The position numbers and the translations under genes are program-made. Shown one piece after another: positions 10,875 through 21,560 of a DNA stretch of 64,000 bases; position 1 is the stretch's first letter, and every line of letters begins with the position of its first letter. A model generated the notes under the pieces. The model was not told the origin of the DNA. It did not search any database and was given only the letters and a program-made list of their open reading frames with translations. This DNA is from Chlorops oryzae (Eukaryota > Arthropoda > Insecta > Diptera > Chloropidae). The DNA lies in assembly GCA_020466095.1 (NCBI GenBank), contig CM035808.1, forward strand, positions 10,199,012 to 10,263,011, written 5' to 3'.

Positions 10875-11110
10875 ACTAGCGCTCTGATTTAATTGACTTT
10901 TATAATTTTAAAGCATACTTTATAGGGCAAAATATTTTTCCTACCAACATTTTGCGAACAAGTTAAGCGAAATTGAACTTCAAACCGCTTTTATAACTTC
11001 TAAAAAATTCATATTGAAGTTAAAAGTCGATTTGAATGTGCATTGAACAAAATTTTACTCCATAAAGTATGCTTTAAATTTATAAAAATCAACAAAAGCC
11101 GATCCTTGGC
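10875..11110. mobile_element. TIR element (MITE), copy 1
   Basis: Terminal inverted repeats of about 45 bp share the core AAAGCATACTTTAT and enclose AT-rich sequence with an inner inverted repeat (AACTTC...GAAGTT). It is homologous along its length to 63539-63747, with an extra internal segment of about 35 bp. The outer ends have decayed, so borders are approximate. No transposase. Confidence 0.6.
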
Positions 11111-12600
11111 TATAAAAAATGTATGTTCTACCACAAATTTTATCGGATGTATTAAATTCAAATTTTTAAAACGAACGGTCGAAGTTCGGCCTCGGGAATT
11201 CTTAGAACAGATTATTATTGTTGTTATAATAACGCAAAGGTGCTTTGTTGTGACTGCTTGAAAACAGCATTAATAACATAGACTTTAGGTGTATTAATCC
11301 ACCTAATCTATCTCCTCAGGCAAACAATCTACAAAAATAGCATATTTTGCCAGACAGAACAATATGAGGGCATTTAAAAATTCTTCACAATTAATGTTCC
11401 CTTTTGGGTATTGAATTACGCTTTAATTCTTTTTATTGCTTTGCCGCTGTCTGTGAGTATGCTTTGGCACTGTAAAGCCCAACTCAAATGTTATAATAGC
11501 TTATTATTTTTTTATCCCTATATGACCACATTGGGCCTCCATTATAATCTGATAAAATTGTTTGGGCAATTAATGCACAATTAAAATGGAAAATAAAAAA
11601 TAAAAAAATTAAAAAAAATACGAAAAGGGGATTGAATCGCGTAAAAATGGAACAAAATACTTAATTATCCTCCATTAACGGCAGCTCTTTTCAAAAAGCT
11701 ATAAAAATATGTTATATGCACGTAAGCGTACATATGTTTAACCCTTAAATACACAAATAAGCGCACACTCATAAAGCGATAATCATCGAGGAGTGTCCAA
11801 TCAGTATGATGATAAAGGAAACGGAAAAGGAGGAAACAAAAGCACTTAAAGCGGGTTATAGGCGCAACAGACAACAAAACAACAATAACAAAAAACAACA
11901 ATAAGAGCAAAAATGAAAACAACAAGAGAGCCGAAAGCAACAACAAAAGCCTTGATGAAACGGGTTAAATATACACATTAAAACGTTCAAAAACACACAA
12001 AGTACTCGTATAAATACGCGAGCAATATGCACCAATGGCACATATACATACATGTGGGCACATGTATGCATATGTTTACATACGTTGGTGTATATGTATG
12101 TATGCGACATGCGTATGTGCGTGCAAGTATACTGAGTCGAAGAGGACTTGTTTGAGTGGCTGCAAATGCGTGCAATCTATTTTATTATTTTTATTTTCAT
12201 TTGCACTTTGTGAAACGCATTCGATAGCTGTTGCAGTGTAGTAAAGCGTGTATATATTTATTGCACTTATAATTGAAGTCTCTACAGTTATTTTTGCTTC
12301 AATTTTTCGTTTGTTTTTGTTAACAGGAAAACACACGTACCTTTGAGGGCATTCAGGTCCTCACTGTATTTTTAGTTTTCATTACGCGTTGATACATTTA
12401 CGTATTAAGATAAAATGTTAAATAACTGGGCATTGAGACATTTTCTATTGAATGAGAAACAACGAGTGTAAATATTTGAATTCCTCTTAATTTGGCGAGA
12501 CAAAATTTATACAAAGCAACTCTCGTGGCAGGCGAGGCGTGGCATTTCATGTCTGATCGATTTGGGGCGTCATTCACCGTCATTCGTTATTTTAATTAAT
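11111..12600. other. Non-coding DNA with alternating purine-pyrimidine tract
   Basis: No gene is supported. At about 12038-12135 alternating CA/TG/TA steps run for nearly 100 bases and include a perfect 10-bp hairpin (CATACATGTG/CACATGTATG, 12047-12068). Purine-rich, CAA-rich sequence lies at about 11815-11960. Confidence 0.5.
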
Positions 12601-13260
12601 CTCGATACAATGGGCTCAGGTTTGTATATTTACAATAACAACTGTTCGTTCTTCGCCGCCGCGTCGTAGCCGGGCCCTTAGAGCACGGCGAAATAATTCT
12701 TCTATTATCGCTTCCTTTTTCTCTCCTTTTGCCTCTTTGAAGTTCGAGTTCGAGCGAAAGCTGCTTTTCGATCGACAAAAAGGCACTCGTTTAGTGGACG
12801 GCGCCAACGAAACACGCGACCCCAAATTCTATTAAAACTCTTGGTCCGAACGTCGAACGAAAAACAAAAGTTGAAAAAGAAGAAAAAAAATCCAAACTCC
12901 TTTAAACAAAAAACAAAACAAAAAAATACAATATAATTTAAAAAGAAATGCGAAAATTTTGAACGACCGAGAAATAATAAAGAAAAACAGTGAATTTAAT
13001 TACTAAATTTTTAAATAAAAAACCAACTTAAAAAAAAAAAAAAGAAAAAAAGGTGAAGTGAATTGAATTGAAAAATCTTTAAACAAGGAAAAATAAGGCA
13101 AGTAAAAAAGAGAACCAATTTAAGAAAAAAAAAGAAGAAAAATTAGTGAACTAAGAAAAAGAAAAAATTCCAAATAAAAAACCCAACCAAAATTCATATT
13201 CGCGCCGCGCAATCCACCAAAAAGCCCCAATTCAACATCTGCGAGCCCAACGAGAAACAG
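12600..13260 (+). promoter_or_regulatory. Candidate promoter and non-coding first exon (plus strand)
   Basis: GC content rises at 12640-12830, including GCCGCCGCGTCGTAGCC, in otherwise AT-rich DNA. An A-rich leader-like stretch follows, then a GC-richer segment ending GAGAAACAG|GTACGT, a strong splice donor with the intron beginning at 13261. No ATG-initiated frame runs to the donor, so this would be 5' UTR. The transcription start is not defined. Confidence 0.3.
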
Positions 13261-16200
13261 GTACGTGCCCTTCATCCTTTAAAAAACAAACAACAACAAA
13301 AAAACATCAACAACAACAATTGCAGTCGATTTGTTGCAATTTTGGTTTTCATTAGCAACATTTGAGTACTTCATATACGCCTACGTTATGTTTTGTTAGC
13401 ATTTCATTTTGTTGATTTTAGCGGCAAATTAAATTTCAGTTTAAATAAATTTGACAATGAATTGAGGAATTTCGGAGAGTATTCCTTTGAAGAACGTGGT
13501 TAAAGAAATTTTCAGATAATAATTGAATTTTTTGAAAAAATTTTTTAAATAAACTTATAAAGTATACATTGAAAACCATTTTTCTGAGATTTCTCACAAA
13601 AGCAACTAAGTCGATTTCAAAAAAAAAATCATTATTAATTATTATTTGGGCTTTTTTGTCCCTCATTTTTCACTTATAGTGAATGTGATGTAGTGATGTA
13701 GAAATTCTCGAAGTGGGATGACTACCAGCCCGTTTCGAAATAATCCATGCAAATTTAAAAAAAATATTTCCACTTAAAACACACTGGGAAGGGAATATGA
13801 ATAGAAAAAGGGGGTCAAAATTCTTTCTTTTATTGACTCAACGAATACATCCTTTTTCTTGTGGAGAAAAATTTCTAGGGAAGAAAAGACTCCCGGGAAA
13901 CATTCATGTAGGATAGGTACGGTGACCATAAATTGAAATTGAAAACAGAACAAAAAAAATTTTTTTGTAGTCTTCAACTTTTTTATTTAAATCTTTTACG
14001 AGGTTGTCACAGACCGCACCTTTCAATCGGTCCAAGGCTAATGACGATCGAATTTGGACATTTTTGCTATTTTCCACTAAAAAAAAATACGCAGAACAAG
14101 CGCCTAAAAACAGAACATCTCTGCTAAAAACAGATATGATGGTCACCGTAAGGATAGGGTTCTATATGTATGTCTATGTCCCACTTTGTATTCTTACAGC
14201 GCAGTTCAGTTATATAAAGAAAGTACACTCTAGTCTTTATTAACTCTTAAATGTTCATTTAATAAGCAAAAGTCCAACAAATAACTTTATAATCGACTTT
14301 GTCTCAAAAACAAATTAAAAAAAAAATATTTAAAAAATGATATATGAAAAAATCCTTCTAGTTTCAAAGCCTGAAGATATCTTATATTTTAGCATAAATC
14401 AAAAAAAGACATCACTATTAAAACAGAAAAAACAATTTATCTAATATCAAAGGATCAAGAAAAATTCTCCTAAAGAAAACTTTCATCAAAGAGAGAGAGA
14501 GAAAAATGTTTTTAAATGATAACCAAAATAGAGTTTGTTATGGCAGCTTCATAGAATCTATAGAAAAAAACTTGTCCAAGTCCTTTTTAAGGCAAAATTA
14601 ATACACACACAGCACATGAAAAGAAAACAACAAATTTTCTTTCCATTCAAAAAACATCAATGCTTTTCATCCCCTTTTATGAATATTTTCCTAGAGAGTA
14701 AATTTCCTTTTGACCTTTTGAAACGCTTACAAAAGTCGAAATTAAGAAGTTTTTAACAAGTACCTTTGGGCTACACACATACATATATCCAGAGTTATGA
14801 ACTTTTCACTTTTCCATGAATCAGTCATATCCTCCATCACCCCGTTTCTCCATCACACACACACATACACATACATACACACCCACAAAGTCACTCTATC
14901 ATTCTTCTGAACTTAAAACGGAAACGGAAGTTGAATCCAAAGAAAATGTTTGTGGCATACTTGCTAACCATCTGACAGGAAACCTTTCGTCTATTTAGGA
15001 ACGAACTAACATAGACTTCAACCCATCAGTGATCAGCTTTTTGTTCGTATGTCAAAACGTTTAGAGTCAGAAGTTAGCTCTAAGAAACACACACAAAAAC
15101 ACCAAAACACTCACATAAAACTCTTTAAACGTATTAATTTTCGAAAATCACTGCCAAAAATATTCAGAACGAAAATTAAAACGCCCAAAGGCTATAAAAA
15201 GCATTTCGATGTTTTCGTTGCTTGCAAATTTTTCGATTTTCCCATTTAGCAGCACAAGATGGCAGTAACAAGAGGCAGATAATAACGGAGTACAACAGTG
15301 CTACAAAAAAAAAAAAAAAGGAAAAAAAAGCAACCAAAAGAAGCAAAAGGGAAAAAGCATCGTTAACGAAAACACGTACCAAATTTCATGCCTCCGAAGT
15401 TTAGCTAACGAGTTGCAGTGGAAGCAATACGCATATAAAGTGACACCTACGGCGTTAAAAGCAACACAGCAACTTCGTCAGCGACTGCGAATGAAGTACG
15501 AAAACAAAGAAAAAGAAGAAGAAGAAGACGAAAAATAGAAGAAATAAGAAGAACGGTGGGAGGCGAAAACGGGGTACTACCCCGAAAAGAACAATTGGTG
15601 TTATCTGCGGCTCTTGTTTCTTAGGCAAAAATTCATTGGCGATGTTGATGCTGATGAGATGATGCCATGCGATTGTATTCGTGTGTTCGTGGCAGGTTTG
15701 GGGGGGGCCGGAAATGAGACTTGTGTAGGTGAGCTGTTGGTAGGTCGGTAGCTGTTTCAATTAAAAATTTCAAAATTTGATTTTACCGCGGAAATTAAGT
15801 TCAAGTTTTCCCCATTTCTTCTTTGTGCTACTGAAATTTTAATCAAAATTGAAATGAATAGGACCCCAAAGACACTAAAAAAAAAAATTGTTTTTTTTTT
15901 TAATTTCTGCTTTACAAGGATGTTGTTCGCATCCTCTCAATTTCCAAATTGAACGATATAATTCATTAGGGGTTGTTTGCATTTCATTTTATTCGCCTAA
16001 TAGATTTTTTGTTGCATAAGTTAAGGGGCAGAAGGGGAAATTTTTTTGTTTTGCTCTTGAAATTGGTGTAAGGAAGCTATTGGACAGCCTGAAATCTCTT
16101 CTATACATACATATATTCATTCATGCGTACATTCGGAAGCGCAGTGCTGAAAAAGCTTAACTAAATTAGATTTCCTCCCGAGGTTTCTTTTTTGACATCC

Positions 16201-16990
16201 TTAATCCTTCGAATAGAACTTTATCAAAACAAAGCAAAAATAACGAGAGGGCAAAACTAAAACTCCAGCTAAACTTTTTCCACATACATATGAGTGATAT
16301 ATACTCGTATATAGCGAAATCCAGCCAATGTTATCGTTGGAGACCAGCGAACACGACCAAACACCGCAAGAGCTAAATACGAAACTTTTCGATTACATCC
16401 TTTTTTCAGGACTGTTTCAGGATATTTTTTTTTTTTTTTTTTGATACAGTTCGCTAATGAACTTTCCGAAAATTCAACAATGTTTGCTTGTGGGAACTTT
16501 TCAGTCGCAATTTTTCGCTATACATTAATCGTAGTCGAGTTTATTTTTTTTATTTTTTTTTTAGTTTCGTTCGGTTTTGTGGGCTTTCGATGTTAGTTTA
16601 CCGTCCGCCGGTCGGCTTTGAACTCGTGTGGGGCTAGAAATACACAAAAATCACAAATTAAATTCGGTCTGAATGAATTTCAAATCATTTAACGCTTTAA
16701 TAGCTCCGGCAACGCGGCAACATCCGGCAAGGTGCAACACCCGAATTTTGTTTGCGTGTTTGCACGAAATTTTGTTTTGACGTAACCGAAATTTTTTGCA
16801 TCCAGACTGTAAGATGACATACGCTTAGCAATAAATTGCCGCTGCTCACTTTTTTCTCCTTCAACTCGTACACAGATGTATACAACTACACTAACATAAA
16901 TCCATACGTTTATTTTTAATGAATAGAGGAAACCGTGGAGCAGAAGTGAGTGTGTGAATGTGTGAGTGTGTGTGAGAGTGTTTTTGAAAA
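13261..16990. other. Non-coding DNA, simple repeats
   Basis: No gene is supported. It holds a CA/TA microsatellite at about 14850-14885, a GAA-rich tract at 15505-15555, and T runs near 15890 and 16425-16443. A TATA-like ATATAAAG lies at 15432. A GC-richer patch at 16600-16640 has no coding frame. Confidence 0.5.
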
Positions 16991-16991
16991 A

Positions 16992-17234
16992 TTAACTTTT
17001 TTCTAGCACCATAAAATTCATCTCCAGCCGCTGGCGAACTTCACCATGAGTGCTCGCGTTTAAGAAACTCATTTTTGTTGCATGATTTCGGGCGCACGTG
17101 TAGCAGCTGCCGTCAAAGATTAAACGTAATGCGGGCGTGAAATGAAAAATTGTTGGCAGCGATTCTTTTGTTGGTGTTTTTGTTGCCGCGCCGTTGTTAT
17201 TGTTGTTGTCGGTTATAAGCGCGAATTGCTCCAT
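16992..17234 (-). CDS. Possible small protein or first coding exon, 80 aa
   Basis: An ATG-initiated frame in a GC-richer patch, with several G/C third positions (CTG, GGC, AGC, TGC, CGC). A short Asn run lies at residues 10-14 and a CxxC pair at about 45-48. No family is recognised. A pyrimidine-rich TTTCACCTTTCCAG precedes the ATG by two bases and could be a splice acceptor. It may equally be a chance frame, since nothing outside the frame confirms expression. Confidence 0.22.
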   Translation of the reverse strand: MEQFALITDNNNNNGAATKTPTKESLPTIFHFTPALRLIFDGSCYTCARNHATKMSFLNASTHGEVRQRLEMNFMVLEKS

Positions 17235-17600
17235 CCTGGAAAGGTGAAATGTTTTTTTTTTTTTTTTGCATGAAACATTTTGTTTTCTACTCCTGCTCTG
17301 TTCAGTTTTTGCATGCTTTTTTCAACATTTTCCTAGATTGTTTTCTTCCTGTGGCCGCCGCTTCGGTTCTTCTGTTTCGTATACTTCTTCCGCTTTGCTA
17401 TTTATTCGTAAGGCTCACTTAGTTGATGTTTTGTTTTCTTTCATTTTCACTTACAAAAAACTTTTTGGCATGAATGTGAAAAAGAACTTTTCTCAAGTGG
17501 AAATTTTTCTGCAAGCTAGCATGAGAGATAAATTATAAAGGCTGCCGTAGTTTGCGTTCCTAGAAATTGAAAAATTTCCGGTTTCACCCAAAAATAAAAT
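17235..17600. other. Non-coding DNA
   Basis: T-rich spacer before the 127-bp repeat; the 90-residue plus-strand frame is Phe/Leu/Ser-rich without domain signal. Confidence 0.45.
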
Positions 17601-18779
17601 GAACAAGTAAGAAAGCTAAAGTCGGTCAAGCCCGACATTATGAGCGCACTATGTTTTTCTTCTCTATTTGTGGGCGTGGCAGTGGGAGGGCAACATAAAT
17701 TATTTCCCTACACCTTTCATTCGCCTTGGTGAACCTATGTTGCGAATTTGAAGATTCTACGCCTTTTACTTCGGAAGTTACGAAAAATCTTCATTTGTGG
17801 GCGTGGCAGTGGGCGGGCCATATAAAAATTTTTCCTACACCTTTCATTCGCCTTGGTGAACCTATGTTGCGAATTTGAAGCTTCGACGCCTTTTACTTCG
17901 GAAGTTACGAAAAATCTTTATTTGTGGGCGTGGCAGTGGGCGGGCCGCATTAAATTTTTTCCTACACCTTTCATTCGCCTTGGTGAACCTATGTTTTGAA
18001 TGCGAAGCTTCTACGCCTTTTACTTCGGAAGTTACGAAAACTCTTCATTTGTGGGCGTGGCAGTGGGCGGGCCATAAAAAAAATTTTCCTACACCTTTCA
18101 TTCGCCTTGGTGAACCTATGTTGCGAATTTGAAGCTTCGACGCCTTTTACTTCGGAAGTTACGAAAAATCTTTATTTGTGGGCGTGGCAGTGGGCGGGCC
18201 GCATTAAATTTTTTCCTACACCTTTCAATTGCCTTGGACAACCTATGCTGCGAATTTCAAGCTTCTACGCCTTTTACTTCACAAGTTACGATAAGCCCTT
18301 ATTTTTGGGCTTATTTGTGGGCGTGGCTCGAGGAGGGCGGCGTCCATTTTTTGCCAGGATATGTCCCTTTTCGTAGTTTACCAGCACACCAAATATCAAT
18401 TGAATGTGTTGAGTGGTTCGCAAGTTACAAGCATTTTATTGAAAACACAATAAATTCATTTGTGGGCGTGGCAGTGGGCGGATGTCTCCCATTTTTACTT
18501 AGGATCATACTCGGACCCCGATATACATGTGTGCCAAATTTCGACTTCATTGGTTCAGCCGTTTCGGAGGAGATCCGACACGGACGGACGGACAGACGGA
18601 CAGACGGACAGACGGTCAGACGGACAGACGGACAGACGGACAGACGGACATGTCTAAATCGATTCAGTTTTTGATCCTGATCATTTCTATATATATTTTT
18701 CTATATCTCCGGAGCTTAATTCTCCCTGTTACAAGATTTGCACAAAACTAATATACCCCGCTTACGCTGGGTATAAAAA
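17601..18779 (+). repeat. Dispersed repeat with 127-bp tandem modules
   Basis: GTGGGCGTGGCAGTGGG recurs at 17670, 17797, 17924, 18051 and 18178, exactly 127 bp apart. More divergent modules start at 18317 and 18462. A GACA/GACG tetranucleotide stretch follows (about 18585-18650), then an AT-rich tail ending in an imperfect TATACCC...GGGTATA palindrome. The tail recurs inverted at 31438-31570, so this is an interspersed family. Because 127 is not a multiple of three, the same peptide reappears in rotating frames (17875-18674), and none of these is a gene. The family is not identified. Confidence 0.8.
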
Positions 18780-19489
18780 CGCAATACGGGTGGGTGAAAA
18801 TTTGTCAAGTGTGCAGTAATTCATTCGCTCTGGTGTACCTGCTCTGCTGGCACGCATAGAGTTTAGAAAATTTCGGCGAACTCTCGGCAGATTAAATAAA
18901 TAAAATATATATAAAAAAAAAACTATTTAATAAAACTTTTAAAGCGAAATCATCCTTTTGCAATTACTTGAGCGACGGAAAATTTTGAGCAGTTTCGTTA
19001 CTAATGATCGACAAGGATCTCTCTCTCTCTCTGTCCTTAGTGGGGAAAGCTTCAAGACAAGGGCGTAGCTAGGCGTGGGCGCAGTGGGTGAAAGAGGCCT
19101 CGCACGAAGTCAATTGAATGAAAGATTTTAAAGGACTTAGGTGCCCCGCATAACCATATCAGACTCCGATTTAAGCGAGCATAAAATTGAAGGCATAGTT
19201 GCATACAGGCATAGTTCGTAAGTACCCATAACAAAATGTTTTAGGGCCTCGCTAGTTCATCTCGCCCACGTCTAGAACAGTCCTCGCTACGCCACTGGTC
19301 AAAAAGTTTCAAAGCCCATTGAAGCGTATACACACACACACACTCAAAGAGACAACCAAAGTTATGAGATTATGTCATCTGAGTCCTTGCGGATGGCGAA
19401 AAAAATGGTTATGGCAACAAAACTTGGAAATATAATTCCTTTCTTCACTTGAGTAATATAAGCAGAAGTGTAAAGAGTAGGAAAATAAG
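18780..19489. other. Non-coding DNA
   Basis: Nothing recognisable beyond a short CT microsatellite (about 19018-19032) and a CA tract near 19330. Confidence 0.5.
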
Positions 19490-20400
19490 TATTAATAATT
19501 ATATAGGTAATAATAGTAAGCAGTACAGGTAAAGGTATAAAGTAAATTCAGTAGCAGAACTAATTGTAGCAAATGCGGTAATAAAAGTATTTGTAGCAGT
19601 AGCAGTAGAAATACTAGTAGAGGAGCAAGTGAAAGAATAAGTTCATAGTAAAAGAGTAGCGGAAAAGGTAGACAATCAGTGTTTAAATTTAAAATATTTT
19701 TTTTTGAACGGAGTTTTTTCGAAATCTAATGGGTCAAAGTATTTTTGGGAATTTTTTCAGATTTTTCGTAAAAGGTTTCCAGGTTGCGCTAAGCGGATTT
19801 GCCTCAAAAGCTCCACTTTTCCAAATTTTTGGTGAAGCTTCTTTTTAAGCAATGTTTTTCAGAATTTTTAGGTACTATTCCGTGAAAAAGTATCCAATCT
19901 TTGTTCTCACTTACATTAACTACAAAATATACTACCTTTATAGACTATTTAGGCGTATTTAATAGCAATTTTGATGAACAAAATTGTCGTCACAAAATTA
20001 ATATTCTATCATTCTAAGAAGTAACAGTTATAAAGGTATCCGAAGTAATTCTAGATATAGTAGTATAAAAAGAAGTAGAAATAGTAGTAGAATGGGTAAT
20101 AGTAGTGACAGTAATAGTACAATTAATAGGTACACTAGTGACAGAAGAGGCAGTTGTGAAGCAATAAAACTATGAATAGAAGTGTAAATAGTAGAAGTAC
20201 TTAATAGTGAAATAAATATCAGTCGAATGGTATACATACTACACAATATGTTACACAATTTATAGTATTGAAAAATATAGTGCAAGGCGCAGTAGAAGTA
20301 GTGCTAGATTTAGCTATACAAACAGTACTATATATAGTAGTGGAAGTAGTAGTAGCAATACTTACATAGCAATTAGTAGAAATACTAAAAAAAAAATTGA
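19490..20400. repeat. Degenerate AGT/GTA trinucleotide array, interrupted
   Basis: Two stretches (about 19490-19675 and 20030-20390) are dominated by imperfect GTA/AGT units such as GTAGCAGTAGCAGTAG. About 350 bases of unrelated AT-rich sequence separate them, so they may be one array split by an insertion. Minus-strand frames here are Leu-rich by-products. Confidence 0.6.
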
Positions 20401-21490
20401 ATTGTAAATGTTACTTAGTTGAAGAAGACGGAGAAAGAACCCACGTCTAAAAAACTGAAAGGATTTGTATAATATTTTTGACTTGATTGCATTGGATTGC
20501 ATTGAATTGGACTCGAACACGAAGGCAAAATAGAAAATCCAAAAGCTCACATCCATTAATCACCCTCCAATTAAGTAACGAATGAATTTCAAGAAGGCTT
20601 TGACACAATAATAAAAGCTTTAAACGCCACAGATTAGGCATGAAGTCAGGGTCAGAGTGCTTGCATAGAAGAAATTCTCTGCAGTATGGCGTGAAAGAAC
20701 CCGAACGGTTTACTAAATATATCTACAATATTCCATATATTCACATTGACTTCGCTTAGGACATGAACTTTTAATGTTTTTACATGCAAAAAATGTTACT
20801 CTTTCGTTCTCCATTCTCTCGTGCTGTGAGAGTTTAAATGCAACAAAAAAAAAAAAAACAAGTGATTCAATTCTGTTCTACTTTTCCTACCGTAACTAGT
20901 TAAAATGCAAGGCATACTTTTTCGGGGTCTCCTTTTTTTGTTGTTGTTGTTTTATTTTTTCATTTTTCTTTTCTTTTTCCTGTCAAGGTTCCTTTGCAGT
21001 GTTACCATGGCAATTTGAAAGTATTGTGTACAACATGTGCTACTGTCGCATACACTTTTTGGGACATGAAAATTTTAACAATTTCAATTGAGCATGGATG
21101 GGCTCACATCGCAACCTTCACCTTGTTTTCAAAAAGTGTGCGAAATTAAATTCAGAAAATTGGAACAGCGAAGAGAGAGGGAGAAAGAGATAGAGAGAAT
21201 GAAAGGTGAAATATTTGAGATTTTTTTTTCTCATTTTTTTAATGGTTTAATTTACATTTAGAACTGCTCTAATTAAATTAAACAATGTATAAATTAACAA
21301 TTACTTTGTTAATGTGAAGTACACTCAGCTGGCCTTTTTGGTTCCTCTTAAGGACGTACAAGGGTGTGTGAACTTATTCTTTAGATAATTGAAAGAAAGA
21401 GTTTAATTTAAAGCCACCATTTTCTTCTAGTGTATTTTGAGGCGCAAGACATTAGGCTTTGAGCTAATAAAAATCAAGTGTTATTGTTGC
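20401..21490. other. Non-coding DNA
   Basis: AT-rich. It holds a Su(Hw)-like GGCATACTTTTTCGGGG at 20911-20927 and a TTGTTG tract near 20940. No gene is supported. Confidence 0.5.
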
Positions 21491-21493
21491 AGC

Positions 21494-21560
21494 TGTTGGC
21501 GCGGCTCGATGTGGTTCAGCTCAACGTCGGCTGGTCTCATCTGTGCTCAAAATCTAAAAA
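21494..21560. other. GC-rich island, possible exon of unknown strand
   Basis: A compact GC-rich segment follows TTATTGTTGCAG (a plausible plus-strand acceptor at 21493). On the plus strand it reads openly from 21494 for about 29 codons. On the minus strand an ATG at 21540 gives a 19-codon frame. No strong donor is visible on either strand. Confidence 0.15.

Noticed and set aside
12341..12400. Minus-strand codons before a GTACGT donor (near 12340)
   Set aside because: An in-frame stop lies about 30 bases upstream and no pyrimidine-rich acceptor precedes the piece.
17875..18674. ORFs of 85-181 aa repeating an Arg/Leu-rich peptide
   Set aside because: The same 127-bp module is read in rotating frames across a dispersed repeat, so this is not a coding sequence.
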